Source: Desmodus rotundus (lineage: Eukaryota > Chordata > Mammalia > Chiroptera > Phyllostomidae). From it: a stretch of DNA of 64,000 bases. The translations under genes were made by a program, and so were the position numbers. Under the pieces are notes generated by a model, which ran no database searches, had not been told where the DNA came from, and saw nothing but the letters and a program-made list of their open reading frames with translations. Each line of letters starts with the position of its first letter. Within the stretch, counting starts at the first letter, position 1. The stretch is from contig NC_071392.1 of NCBI RefSeq assembly GCF_022682495.2, forward strand, positions 134,167,318 to 134,231,317. The letters are read 5' to 3'. Shown here piece after piece: positions 43,530-53,560 of this stretch.

Positions 43530-44017
43530 GAAAAAGAAGATCAAAAATAGGAACAGTAAAAATGACAGCAAACTCACAGTTATTAACGGCCACACATAAA
43601 ACAAAAACGAGAGCAAACTAGGCAAACAACTAGAACATGAGGGTTGTCAATAAGGGAGTGGGAGGGGGAGAGGGGGGTAAAGGTACAGAGAATAAGTAGC
43701 ATAGATGATAGGTGGAAAATAGACAGGGGGAGGGTAAAAATAGTGTAGGAAATGTAGAAGCCAAAGAACTTATAAGTATGACCCATGGACATGAACTACG
43801 GGGGGGGAATGTGGGAGGGAGGGGGGTGGGCAGGATGGAGTGGAGTGTGGGGGGAAATGGGACAACTGTAATAGCATAATTAATAAATATATTTAAAAAA
43901 GATATATTAGCTGGTATTTACTGAGGAAAACAATTGCTCTTAAGATTGCACCATGTACCATACTTCCTTCAGACTTTTTTCATATTCACATTTTACAAGG
44001 ATATAAATCATTTATGA

Positions 44018-44690
44018 GGTTTATCCAGAAAAAGTCCAGCCATTGATAATCTAATGAGAACAGTTTGCACAATATTGATGTAACCTGGCAGTCAAGGAGA
44101 GTGGACTGGAATGCACATGCATGAATAATGATGACTTCACTGTACTAATCAGTGGGTGTGGTACACACTGTTGAGTGAGTATATGTGCTGTGTGGCTGTC
44201 ACATTCAAAATGAGTGAGCGAGTAGAGCAAGGAATCTGCATACAATTTTGCATTAAGTTGAACATCCCTCCTCGGAAACTATTTGGATGATTCAGAAGGC
44301 CACAACAATGGGCATCTGGTGATTGGCAGCTTCATCACAACAATGTGCCTGCCCATGCATCACATCTCATACAGAGTTTTTTGGGAAACATCAAATCACC
44401 CAGGTGACTCAGCCCCCTACAGTCCATATTCAGTGTCCTGTGACTTCTGTCTTTTCCCAAAACTGAAATCACCTTTGAAAGGGAAGAGATTTCAGACTGT
44501 CAATGAGAGTCAGGAAAATACAATGGGGCAGCTGATAGTGATAGGGAGAAGTGTGTTGGGTCCCAAGGTTTCTACTTTGAGGAGACTGAGGTGTCATTGT
44601 CCTGAGTACAATGTTTCTTGTATCTTGTATCTTCTTCAATAAATGTCTCTGTTTTCCAAAATACATAGCTGGATACCTTCTGTGCACACT
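44018..44690 (+). mobile_element. Decayed mariner-family DNA transposon
   Basis: The 5' end TTTATCCAGAAAAAGTCCAGCC and the reverse complement of AGCTGGATACCTTCTGTGCAC form imperfect terminal repeats (about 15 of 22 match). Transposase pieces lie between. Total about 0.67 kb against roughly 1.3 kb for a full mariner, so the middle of the gene is missing. Confidence 0.75.
44210..44520 (+). pseudogene. Mariner transposase remnant
   Basis: Mariner transposase cuts and re-joins DNA at TA targets using a DDD triad. An N-terminal piece starting at 44210 (MSERVEQGICIQFCIKLNIP) reaches an in-frame TGA after 27 codons. A C-terminal piece follows with LHHNNVPAHASHLIQSFLGN, where the second catalytic Asp (HHDN in relatives) is Asn; then, after a frameshift near 44405, PYSPYSVSCDFCLFPKLKSP and KGKRFQTVNESQEN, keeping the third Asp in CDF. 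The part with the first Asp is deleted. Dead. Confidence 0.8.
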
Positions 44691-44699
44691 ATATAAATT

Positions 44700-44821
44700 A
44701 TGTTTATAACATATATACAATTTTGCATTTCTTTTTTTAATATCTAGCATAAATGTGTTCATGTTATTAGTCTTGGTAACCATAATTCTAATGGTTGAAA
44801 AATGTTTTATTAGGTCACTTA
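44700..44821 (-). mobile_element. Ancient L1M 3'-region fragment (left part)
   Basis: AATATCTAGCATAAATGTG, TAATTCTAATGGTTGAAAAA is faint antisense old-L1 text. It appears to continue at 45320-45560, on the other side of a younger L1. Confidence 0.35.
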
Positions 44822-45300
44822 AAATAGCCAAGTACTGGAAGCAACCTAAGTGCCCATCAGCAAATGAGTGGATCAAAAAACTATGGTACATTTACACAGT
44901 GGAATTCTACGCAGCAGAGAGAAAGAAGGAGCTTATACCCTTTGCAATGGCATGGATGGAACTGGAGAGCATTATGCTAAGTGAAATAAGCCAGATGGTG
45001 AGGGACAAATACGATATGATCTCACCTTTAATTGGAACATAATCAACAAAAGAAAAAAGCAAACAAAATATAACCAGAGACATTGAAATTAAGAACATTG
45101 TAACAATAGCCACAGGGGAGTGGGGAGGGGATAGTGGAGAGAGGGGTCTATAGGAGCTACTATAAAGGACACAAGGACAAAATCAAGGGGGAGGGTAGAG
45201 GTGAGGGAGGGAGGTGGGACTGGCTGGGGTGGGGTGGAGGGAAGGGGAGAAAATGCAGACAATTGTAACTGAATAAAAATAAATAAAGAAATTTTAAAAA
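44822..45300 (+). mobile_element. 5'-truncated L1, ORF2 tail plus 3' UTR
   Basis: Begins AAATAGCCAAGTACTGGAAGC in the ORF2 tail and ends with AAAATGCAGACAATTGTAAC and a TAAAAATAAATAAAG tail. The ORF2 tail is open from 44755 (in flank) to the natural stop after ISPLIGT at 45042, with PSANEWIKKLWYIYTVEFYA. The 3' UTR is a G-rich block (GGGGGAGGGTAGAGG, GGGGTGGGGTGGAGGG). It was inserted in an older L1M. Confidence 0.9.
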
Positions 45301-45319
45301 ATTTATTTAAATATAACCT

Positions 45320-45560
45320 CAGGTAAGAATTTGGGTTTGCTTCCAATTTTATTATAAATATACCATTTCTGCTATTAAAATTGTGTGTTTTTGTAATGTG
45401 CTATTTTATTATCTTGAATTATTTTAGTAGATTCCCAGAAGTGGAGTTTTGGGGCACAGTGTTTGTAGTCTTTAGTTCTTCATAAAATTGACACATTTCT
45501 CTTCAAAGATATTATACCAATGCACAATTCTACAATTTGCAGCCTTTTTAATGGTCTTCT
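45320..45560 (-). mobile_element. Ancient L1M 3'-region fragment (right part)
   Basis: TTGGGTTTGCTTCCAATTTT, GTAGATTCCCAGAAGTGGAG and ATATTATACCAATGCACAATTC are antisense old-L1 phrases. Confidence 0.55.
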
Positions 45561-45709
45561 TTTATTTATAAATGCACTTCTTTTATTTATTGAGTAAAGG
45601 GTGGAAGCCATTTGTTTGGTGGTATGCAGGATGTCCTGAAATAAAAATAGAATATGTACATATTTGAAGGGAGAAGAAATGGTAGAGAATTATGTATAGG
45701 ACCATCACA

Positions 45710-45712
<3 letters not shown>

Positions 45713-45742
<30 letters not shown>
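45713..45742. repeat. (GT)n microsatellite
   Basis: 15 uninterrupted GT units followed by TGGGC. Confidence 0.95.
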
Positions 45743-45743
<1 letters not shown>

Positions 45744-46909
45744 GGGCAGTGTGGAGAATTGGGCTTAATGTACCTAACAAATGATTAATCTTTTGCCTGA
45801 AAATCAGGTTGAGCTGACCAGATGGTGCGTGGGATGAAATCACTTTCCTACCATTGTGTGCAAGATTTCGAACACTTTGTTACCCACTCTGTTCTTCGGC
45901 AATAAAGGCAATGGGGATGCTTGCTTGCAAATGACAGAAGGCAAAACTCCATTTCTGCTCCAATTTTTCATCACTTGTTCAGCACCTATTCCTTTAGACT
46001 TCTGTTTTTAATATGTGTATGTTCATTTGGCAATAAAGGAATGTTCTTTCTTTTCTTTTCTTTTTCTTTTTTTTTGTTTGGTTTCTCTCTTTGCTGAAAT
46101 CATGATGCATCCAAATGTAGTGGACATAGTATTCCTTCATCTGAGTCTCTTTTATTCTTTTAATTCTAAACTGCTGCTCTTCCTGGAGAGCTGTGTTACA
46201 AAAGAATTGAATTTTCAAGACCATGTTTAGTACATAATTGTTTTAAGAGGCTTCATGTTTGCAAGAGACAAATTAAGCAGACTTTTCTAATATGTAGGCA
46301 ACATCTGTTACACAAATCACCATTAATGAAAACACCTGGATCTCCTTTGTGGATAATTTTTATCCACATCCAACTGCACCTACCCATAAAAGGTGCCAGC
46401 CAAGAGAGGTACATTTATTTGTCAGTTCAGAATGACCAGAAAACAGAACACAGACCCAAAGCAAATCTTTGTTAACCTATGAAATCAGAGCCTCCATAAA
46501 TCACTGCTAAGGACAGCTTATAACCTCCTCACAGCCAACTCACCATCTCTATTTGGTGTTTTATAAGATTCTCCAAATTTGAGAATGGCAATACAGAAGA
46601 AAGCTACACACCAAGAAACTGAGCCTTAAAGCACTACCTGTAAAGGGACCAACATGCCCGTTAACCGGTTAGTTACAAGTTCTCACGCCAAAGCTTTATT
46701 CAGACAACATTCCCATTTATACCAACAGAACTGTGTGGGACATAATTGTTCACTGACTCATTTTCTTTCATTATCATTAATCAGGGGTATATTTTCAAGT
46801 GTCTTTGTCCCATTTGGTAAATTGCATTAAATTCTTTATCCCTTTTTGGATCTGTGTCCTTTGCCATGTAACTTTGCAGTGCCCCACATACCTTAACCTT
46901 AACTGTAAT
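45743..46909. other. Unassigned DNA
   Basis: No gene or named repeat. A T/C-rich tract (TTCTTTTCTTTTC) lies at 46048-46078. Confidence 0.45.
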
Positions 46910-46930
46910 CCTAACCCTAACCCTAATCCC
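46910..46930. repeat. Short interstitial telomere-like repeat
   Basis: CCTAACCCTAACCCTAATCCC, about 3.5 units of the vertebrate telomere repeat on its C-rich strand, with degraded CTTAACCTTAAC units just upstream (46891-46902). Confidence 0.7.
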
Positions 46931-48232
46931 AATTCCTGATTTTGGCCAAATGACTTACTTTGGCCAATGGGATATTGGTAGATGAAACACAAGCAAAAGC
47001 TTGGACAGCCCTTGTGGACTCGCTCTTTTGCTTCTGTCATCAGCATGAAAAGGACATACTTAGGCTAATCTGCCAGTCTCAGGAGGAACATGAAAGTAGA
47101 CCAGAGCTGAGTCAGCCTAGCCAAACCCAGTCTAGACTGGTGGATGCCCAGACGTACAGATTGGTGAACAAAGTAGTGCTTATTGTTGTATGCTCCTGAG
47201 ACTTTTTGGAGAGTGTTTATTGTGCAGCAATAATTAACTCATGTCACATTGCTACCACACTTATAGGCCACTTTAAAAAAATCGAATTGGAGATCCTGAA
47301 AGTTATGTTCATTTGTACCCATTATGGGCCTAGATTCAAAATTGAACTCCCAATTTCAAATTTCATAACCATATTCATCAGGCCTGGTTGTTTACACTTC
47401 CTTATTGGCACCTACTCCAGATTTTCCTTCAAAAACCACCACAGCTGTTCAAAGGGGCCAAGGACTAGAGGGTTGTGCTAGCGGCAGAAGGGTGACGTTT
47501 GCAGCCCTAATCTCATAATGCTGTGACACAGCCTGACCGTGGTATACGACCCAGCATCCTAGCCTGATACAGGGATGCTAATGAAGGATACAAATCCTCT
47601 TTTAAAGCTGGGGTGTATGCTGTAGAACCTTCTAAATGGCTGCAATTAGTATAAATTGCAGCATACTAGCTGAATCTTGGGATGTGCTTAATTGCCCAGG
47701 GTAGCTTGATCTTCAGCCCTGCCAGTTGTGGGAGGATTACTTGTCTTTGGTGAACTCAGTAGAGAGTTGAAAGTAAATTTGCTTAAACAATAGTAGAGTT
47801 TAGAATAGGCATAACAGGATAATCATAAATAAACTGCTACTGAAATGTGAACAACAACCAAATCTAAGCCTGGTCCAAACAAAGGACTGCTTTCTTGAAG
47901 GAAAAAAAGCACCATATCTCTTGATTTAAGCTTTTATTAAGCATGATATCAGTCATGAGAAGAATAGCGGGGTCTATTTAAAGTAATAGGAATGACCAGA
48001 GCAACATGACCATCATCTCAAAGCTACATTTCCCTCAGCAAGTGGGGGGAATGAAAGGGTTTTGTGGATCCTGAGCTTCAATGGCCCTAAATAAATGGAA
48101 ATGAGGTAGCCTTGGTTCTTAATCAACTCACAAATTGTTTTCTTTTAAAAATTTTTTCTGAAAAGTGCTACAAGAAGATGGTAAAATTTCTTTCTAAAGG
48201 CAGGGAAGTAATGGAGTTTAGCCTTCCTCATT
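46931..48232. other. Unassigned DNA
   Basis: No gene or named repeat seen in 1.3 kb. Frames of 70-90 codons at 46960-47481 have no family resemblance. Confidence 0.45.
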
Positions 48233-48246
48233 TGCCTTTTATTCTT

Positions 48247-48450
48247 TTTATTTTTTATTTATTGATTGATTGTTTAGATATTGAGAGACTGGGAGAGAGC
48301 GAGAGACAGAGGGGAGAGAGACATTGATTTGTTGTTCTACCCATTTATGCATTCAATGGTTATCTCTTGCACATCCCTGACCAGAAATCCAACTCGAAAC
48401 CTTGGCATATAGGGACAATGCTCTAACCAACTGAGCTACCTGACCAGGGC
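48247..48450 (-). mobile_element. tRNA-derived SINE (variant head)
   Basis: The minus strand starts GCCCTGGTCAGGTAGCTCAG, with a good box A (TAGCTCAGTTGG), a head GGTTAGAGCATTGTCC, a box B-like GGTTTCGAGTTGG, and a pyrimidine-rich tail into A/T-rich DNA. TGCCTTTTATTCTT (48233-48246) and TGCCCTTTATTCTT (48451-48464) are a 14-bp target duplication with one mismatch. Its head is closer to a tRNA of the GCTCAGTTGGTTAGAGC type than the standard Ves copies. Confidence 0.85.
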
Positions 48451-48654
48451 TGCCCTTTATTCTTAATCCCTAGTTCACCTGAGCTGAGTGGGGTATCTTA
48501 TTCTTTGAGATACGGATAGAACTATCCATAATTCACTAAAAAAACTGAACATTTCTCTGCATTATTTTGTGTTTAAGATTTTTTTTAGTATTAAAATAAG
48601 ATTATTTTCTCAATACTATTATCAAAATAATTGCTTAACTTTAACTCTCGACAA

Positions 48655-48858
48655 AGTGCAAGGGAGGGGTTAGTGGGGAGAGGGGTTTTCAGGAACTACT
48701 ATAAAGGACACATGGGCAAAGCCAACGGGGAGGGTGGAAGCAGGGCAGAAGGTGCGTTTGGCTGGGGTGGGGTAGAGAGGTGGGGAGAAAATGCAGACAA
48801 CTGTAATTGAACAACAATGAAATAATTTAAAATTTGGAAAAAAATAAAAAAATAAAAC
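48655..48858 (+). mobile_element. L1 3' UTR fragment
   Basis: GGAGGGGTTAGTGGGGAGAG, AACTACTATAAAGGACACATG, GGCTGGGGTGGGGTAGAG, then ATGCAGACAACTGTAATTGAAC and an AATAAAAAAATAAAAC tail. A very short, 5'-truncated insertion. Confidence 0.85.
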
Positions 48859-48904
48859 CTCGTGGAGCTGTACATGTGAGATTATGCACTATGTTTTAGT
48901 CATA

Positions 48905-49020
48905 GTTCAATAGAAAGGAAGGAAGAAAAAAGAGAGAGAATGAGAATAGTGGGGGTGGGGGATTGAGGGAGAGGACAAGAGAGGAAGAAAGGAAGAAAAA
49001 GAAAGAAAAAACCAAATCCA
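48905..49020. repeat. Purine-rich low-complexity tract
   Basis: GGAAGGAAGAAAAAAGAGAG, GTGGGGGTGGGGGATTGAGG and GGAAGAAAGGAAGAAAAAG; almost no pyrimidines. Confidence 0.85.
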
Positions 49021-49984
49021 AGAATGAATGTGTCCTCACTGAGCTACTGAGGCTATTAGCAGTGGCAGACCCAGAAGTCCACAATAAGGAGTGAGGTGGT
49101 AAAAGAATGAATTTGAGAACAAGAGATTTATAATGCTATTATAAAAGCATTGAGCCCCATATATACCTCCAATGGTAATGGCAGGGCTAAAACAGGGACA
49201 TCGTCTACTGAGTGGCCAGAAAAAGAGAAGGAATTTTTATTTATTATCCCTATACCACTACTTGCAAGTCGTACTTGGTGTCAGTGAATGAAAAAGGTTT
49301 TGGCCTTGTAGTAACAGTGCTTTTTAATGCTGCACCAAATCTGCATTTGCCAGGGCCTGAAAGAGATGCCATGAGTTCATTTGCTGCTGCTGCTGCTTCA
49401 GAGGCTCAGAAGAAATATGGAAGCACAGCTATAAGGATTCAGTTCACCTGGAAATAACAGAAAATTCTGAAAGACAGTAGCTTATCTCAGAAATTTCTTT
49501 TCCTCTCTCACAAAATAAATTGGAGTCAGATGGTCCAGGAAAGGTGGGGCAGCTCTGCAAATTCATCAGGAGCTCAGGCTCTCTGAAGTTCTCTGTTCTA
49601 CTATCCCTATAATGATCCTTGTTCTCATGATCCAAAATAGTGATGGGAGGCCTAGCCATCATATCCACATTTCAGGCTTGCTGGCAATGTGCTTACATCA
49701 AAGAAACATGTGCTTCTGCCCTTGAGGGGGTATCACACAACATTTCTACTTTCAACCATTGGCTAAAACCTAGTCACATGGCCACAACCAGCTGGGAAGT
49801 GGGAAATAAAGCCTTCTGTTGGATTACATGTTTGTCCTAAGTAAAACTGAGCTTGTTTTATAAAGGAAGAAGGAAAGAAGAGGTTTGGTAGTAGGCAAAA
49901 AGCAATCTTTCACGGCAGCAAATGTATATGAAGTTACAATACTTTTTACCTCCATAATACATAATGTTATCTACTTTTTTGTCT
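49021..49984. other. Unassigned DNA
   Basis: No gene or named repeat. A GCTGCTGCTGCTGC run lies at about 49383-49397. Confidence 0.5.
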
Positions 49985-50221
49985 TTTTTTATTGTTGTTC
50001 AATTACAGTTGTCTGCATTTTCTTCCCACCTCTCTACCCCACCCCAGCCAAACCTACCTCTCTCTGCTGCTTCCACCCTCTCCCTTGGTTTTGCCCATGT
50101 GTCCTTTTAGTAGTTCCTGAAAACCCTTCTCCCCACTGTCCCTTCCCCTCTCTCCTCTGCTATTGTTAGATTGTTCTTCAAGGTCTCTGGTTATATTTTG
50201 TTTGCTTTTTTCTTCTGTTGA

Positions 50222-50602
50222 TTATGTTCCAATTAAAGGTGAGATCATATGGTATTTATCCATCACCTCCTGGCCTATTTCATTTAGCATAATGCTCTCC
50301 AGTTCCATCCATGCTGTCACAAAGGGTATAAGCTCCTTCTTTTTCTCTGCTGCATAGAATTCCATTGTGTAAGTGTACCACAGTTTTTGGATCCACTCAG
50401 TTGCTGATGGGCACTTAGGTTGCTTCCAGTAGTTGGCTATTGAAAATTGTGCTGCTATGAACATTGGGGTGCATAGGTTCTTTTGGATTGGTGTTTCAGG
50501 GTTCTTAGGGTATAATTCCAGCAGTGGAATTGCTGGGTCAAAGGGCAGTTCCATTTTTAGTTTTCTGAGGAAATTCCATACTGTTTTCCACAGTGGCCTC
50601 AC
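50222..50602 (-). pseudogene. L1 ORF2 C-terminus remnant
   Basis: 126 codons on the minus strand: [40 protein letters not shown], then [20 protein letters not shown] and the natural end ISPLIGT. Upstream, the cysteine region is present but out of frame. Confidence 0.85.
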
Positions 50603-50972
50603 CAGTCTGCATTCCCGTCAACAGTGCACTAGGGTTCCCTTTTCTCCGCATCCTTTCCAACATTTGTTTGTGGATTTGTTTATGTTGGCCATTCTGACTG
50701 GTGTGAGATGGTACCTCACTGTGGTTTTAATTTGCATCTCTCTGATGGCTAGTGATGCTGAGCATCTTTTCATATGTCTCTAACCCCTCTATGTCTTCCT
50801 TGGAGAAGTGTCCAAGTCCTTTGCCCATTTTTTAATTGGGTTGTTTGTCTTCCTGGAGTGGAGTCGTGTGAGTTCTTTATATATTTTGGAGATCAGACCC
50901 TTGTCTGAGGTATCATTGCCAAATATGTTTTCCTATACTGTTGGTTCTCTTTTTATTTTACTGCTATTTTCT

Positions 50973-51296
50973 TTCTTTTTTTCAGTATTACATTTTTTTA
51001 ATTTTAATTTTGTATTGTTATTCAATTACACTTGTGTGCCTTTTCTCCCCATCCCTCCACCCCACCCCAGCTGAACTCCCCTCCCTCCCCCACCTACACC
51101 CTCCCCCTTGATTTGCTCCATGTGTCCTTTATAGTAGTTCCTGTAATCCCCTGTCCTCACTGTCCCCTCCCCACTCCACTCCCCCTTGCCCACTGTTAGA
51201 TTGTTCTTAACTTCAATGTCTCTGGTTATATTTTGTTTCCTTTCTTCTTCTATTTATTATGTTCCAGCCAAATGTGAGATCACACAAATACCAAAT
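50973..51296 (-). mobile_element. L1 3'-end inserted into the L1 at 50-51.8 kb
   Basis: T-rich start, GTATTGTTATTCAATTACAC, CCTTTTCTCCCCATCCCTCC, ATGTGTCCTTTATAGTAGTT and CTCTGGTTATATTTTGTTTCC, ending in GTGAGATCACACA near the ORF2 stop. TGCTATTTTCT (50962-50972) and TGCTGTTTTCT (51297-51307) are the likely duplication; the host L1 text resumes exactly there. Confidence 0.8.
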
Positions 51297-51530
51297 GCTG
51301 TTTTCTATAGTCATGCAGAAGCTTTTTATTTTGATGACATCCCATTTGTTTATTCTTTCCTTTTTTCCCTTGCTTTAGGGGACCTGTCTGTGAAGATGTT
51401 GTTGCGTGGAATGTCTGAGATTTTCCTGCCAATGTTTTCTTCTAGGACTTTGATGGTGTTAGGACTTATATTTAAGTCTTTCATTCACCTTGAATTTATT
51501 TTTGTGTATGGTGTAATTTGGCGATCGTGG

Positions 51531-51558
51531 TTCTTTTCTTTCTTTCTTTCTTTCTTTT

Positions 51559-51622
<64 letters not shown>

Positions 51623-51655
51623 TCCTTCTTTCCTTCTTTCTTTCTTTCTTTCTTG
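51531..51655. repeat. (TTTC)n microsatellite inside L1
   Basis: About 30 TTTC units with a few TTCC or TTTTC breaks, between antisense L1 phrases TGGTGTAATTTGGCGATCG and GCAGGTAGCTGTCCAGATC. Confidence 0.95.
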
Positions 51656-51834
51656 CAGGTAGCTGTCCAGATCTCCCAACACCATTTGTTGAAGAGGCTA
51701 TTTTTGCTCCATTTTATCCTCCTTCCTCCTTTTTCAACTATTAATTGACCATAGAGACTTAGGTTTATTTCTAGGCTCTGTGTTCTGTTCCATTGGTCTA
51801 TGTGCCTGTTTTTATGCCAGTACCAGGTTGTTCA

Positions 51835-53079
51835 AAGCATAAATTTAAAGGAAAGATCATTAAAAGTGTTCTTTTGAATTGGAATTGTCCAAATATAGAC
51901 AGTTGCTTTGGCAGGTTTCATTGGCTTTCAGATAGAAAGTCATAAAATTGCCTCAAGATGTTATAATATAGAGCTATTCAAAAAAGATTCTTCCCACCTT
52001 AAGAGAACACTGAAATACCAAAAAAGTAAAGCTTTCCCAGAAGACAAAATGTGTCATCCTTTGATTCAGTGAAAGAAAACATACACTGGTATACTGCCAA
52101 ATACAATTACATGCATGTGGAAAAGAAATTCATATTTGTCCAACTGTCATCTTCTCACAGAACATTTGAAATTCTGACTTTTTGAAAGCATAGTAGGAGA
52201 CTTAGTGGTGTATTCTTTGGTTAATCTTTTCTTAACTCTAGAAAGCCAGATAAACATGGCTGTTACAACCTGCTTACAGTTTTAAGAGTACTCCTGTACT
52301 AACATTGGAGGAGACTGGAAAATGTGTGCACTTTTATTTGTGAAACTTCTTTGCTTTTCACAAAGTTGGTCTAGAACTTTTTAAAGAATGTACTTTTTCA
52401 CCCTAATAATTCCCCCAGAAGAACCCAAGCATAGCCTATTCCTTGAATTCATATTAAACTAGACCTCTCACAGGCTAAATATTTAAAATTCATGAAGTGA
52501 CACATGCCAGGAAGAAAGCACCTCCTGGATTCACTGATGCACTTCAGAGTTCTTTCATCAAGGTGACGATTAATAATCTAAAAAGTGACATTTCAATTAA
52601 CACCTTCAATTTCCACCATGCTTTGTGGGTTTGAGCACTTTTTCTCATCTTATTTCAGCAGCAATAGCACACATTGATCAGCTTAGCAGGAGTCGGACTT
52701 GGAGATCTTGTCCTGAGTCACTGCCAGCCTAACTGAAGAGTGGAGTGAATGCAAAGGATCAAGCCTCACCATCACCCTCCCCCACCCAATTTAGAAATTG
52801 GGAACCAGGGCAGGAAAAAGGAGCTGAATTTGGGGTAGATTAAAAAAAAAACTTTTTGAGCTAAGACAGAAGGATGGAAAGTGGATGAACATGCAAATGA
52901 GGACAGCCTCCTAAGCCAAAATGCACAAAACTTGGTATTTTATGGTATGGATAGTGAGGAGATGCTTAACTTTTTAAAACAAGAATGTATAAAATTGTAT
53001 TTATGATGATTTATTTGAAACAACATGTAGAATCATTGAGAACTAGGGAAGAAACTGAAGAAGACTAACTGGTAGCTAA
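51835..53079. other. Unassigned high-complexity DNA
   Basis: 1.2 kb with no repeat recognised by eye. TAAT-type homeodomain-like cores cluster at 52565-52605 (GACGATTAATAATC, TTTCAATTAACACC). A candidate for conserved non-coding sequence, but this is inference. Confidence 0.35.
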
Positions 53080-53560
53080 TAAAATGATCTGACATTACTT
53101 AACCAGGATCATGCTAAAGGCTTTATATGCATAATCACATATCATCTACCCAGTATCCTGGTGACTAGGTCGCTATTATCCCCATTCTATAGAACAAGAA
53201 AGAAAGAGGTAGAAAAAAAATTTTAAATAATTCTTTTTATTTTCAATTACATACAATATTATGTAGTTTCAGGTGTACAACATAGTGATTAAACATTTGT
53301 ATAAATTATGAAATGATCACCTTGGTAAGTCTAGTATCCATCTGACACCACACATAGTTATTACAGTATTATTTACTATGTTCCCTATGCTGTACTTCAC
53401 ACTCCCACGACTGTTTTTATAACTGCCAATTTGTACTTTTTAATCCCTTCACCCTTTTCACCCTTCCCTTCAACTCCCTCCCATCTAGCAACCATCACTT
53501 TGTTTGAAGAGAGTAAGTCACAGAGCTGGGACTTTAAACCAGTACTTAGCATTCAGGCAA
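53080..53560 (+). repeat. MIR SINE, split by an old L1 tail
   Basis: The left part has AAAGGCTTTATATGCATAATC, CCCAGTATCCTGGTGACTAG and TTATCCCCATTCTATAGAAC; the right part resumes at about 53508 with GAGAGTAAGTCACAGAGCTG and GGACTTTAAACCAGTACTTAG. These are consecutive parts of MIR interrupted by 53206-53505. Confidence 0.7.
53206..53505 (-). mobile_element. Ancient L1M 3' UTR fragment
   Basis: A-run then ATTCTTTTTATTTTCAATTAC, AGTTTCAGGTGTACAACATAG, ATTATGAAATGATCACC, CTATGTTCCCTATGCTGTAC and CTCCCATCTAGCAACCATCAC: a mammal-wide L1M 3' UTR in antisense, inserted in a MIR. Confidence 0.75.

Larger units (their letters stand above)
42078..43898 (+). mobile_element. HAL1-like (ORF1-only L1) element, copy C, full length with target duplication
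   Basis: A GC-rich leader of about 750 bp (42078-42834), an ORF1 region (42835-43529) and a 3' UTR of about 370 bp ending GACAACTGTAATAGCATAAT and TAATAAATATATTTAAAA. No ORF2. AAGATATATTAGCTGG (16 bp) flanks it at 42062-42077 and 43899-43914, so both ends are original. The high CpG content of the leader suggests fairly recent insertion. ORF1 has one frameshift and a 141-bp in-frame deletion. Confidence 0.9.
49985..51830 (-). mobile_element. 5'-truncated L1, ORF2 C-terminus and 3' UTR, carrying a nested L1 and a microsatellite
   Basis: The antisense 3' UTR (TTATTGTTGTTCAATTACAG) is followed by the ORF2 tail, then by antisense ORF2 up to TGTGCCTGTTTTTATGCCAG at 51830. Another L1 is inserted at about 50973-51296 and a (TTTC)n tract has grown at 51531-51655. 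About 1.4 kb is the original element. Confidence 0.9.

Noticed and set aside
51186..51748. Frames rich in Phe/Ser/Leu or Lys/Glu/Arg
   Set aside because: They are translations of the TTTC microsatellite and flanking antisense L1.
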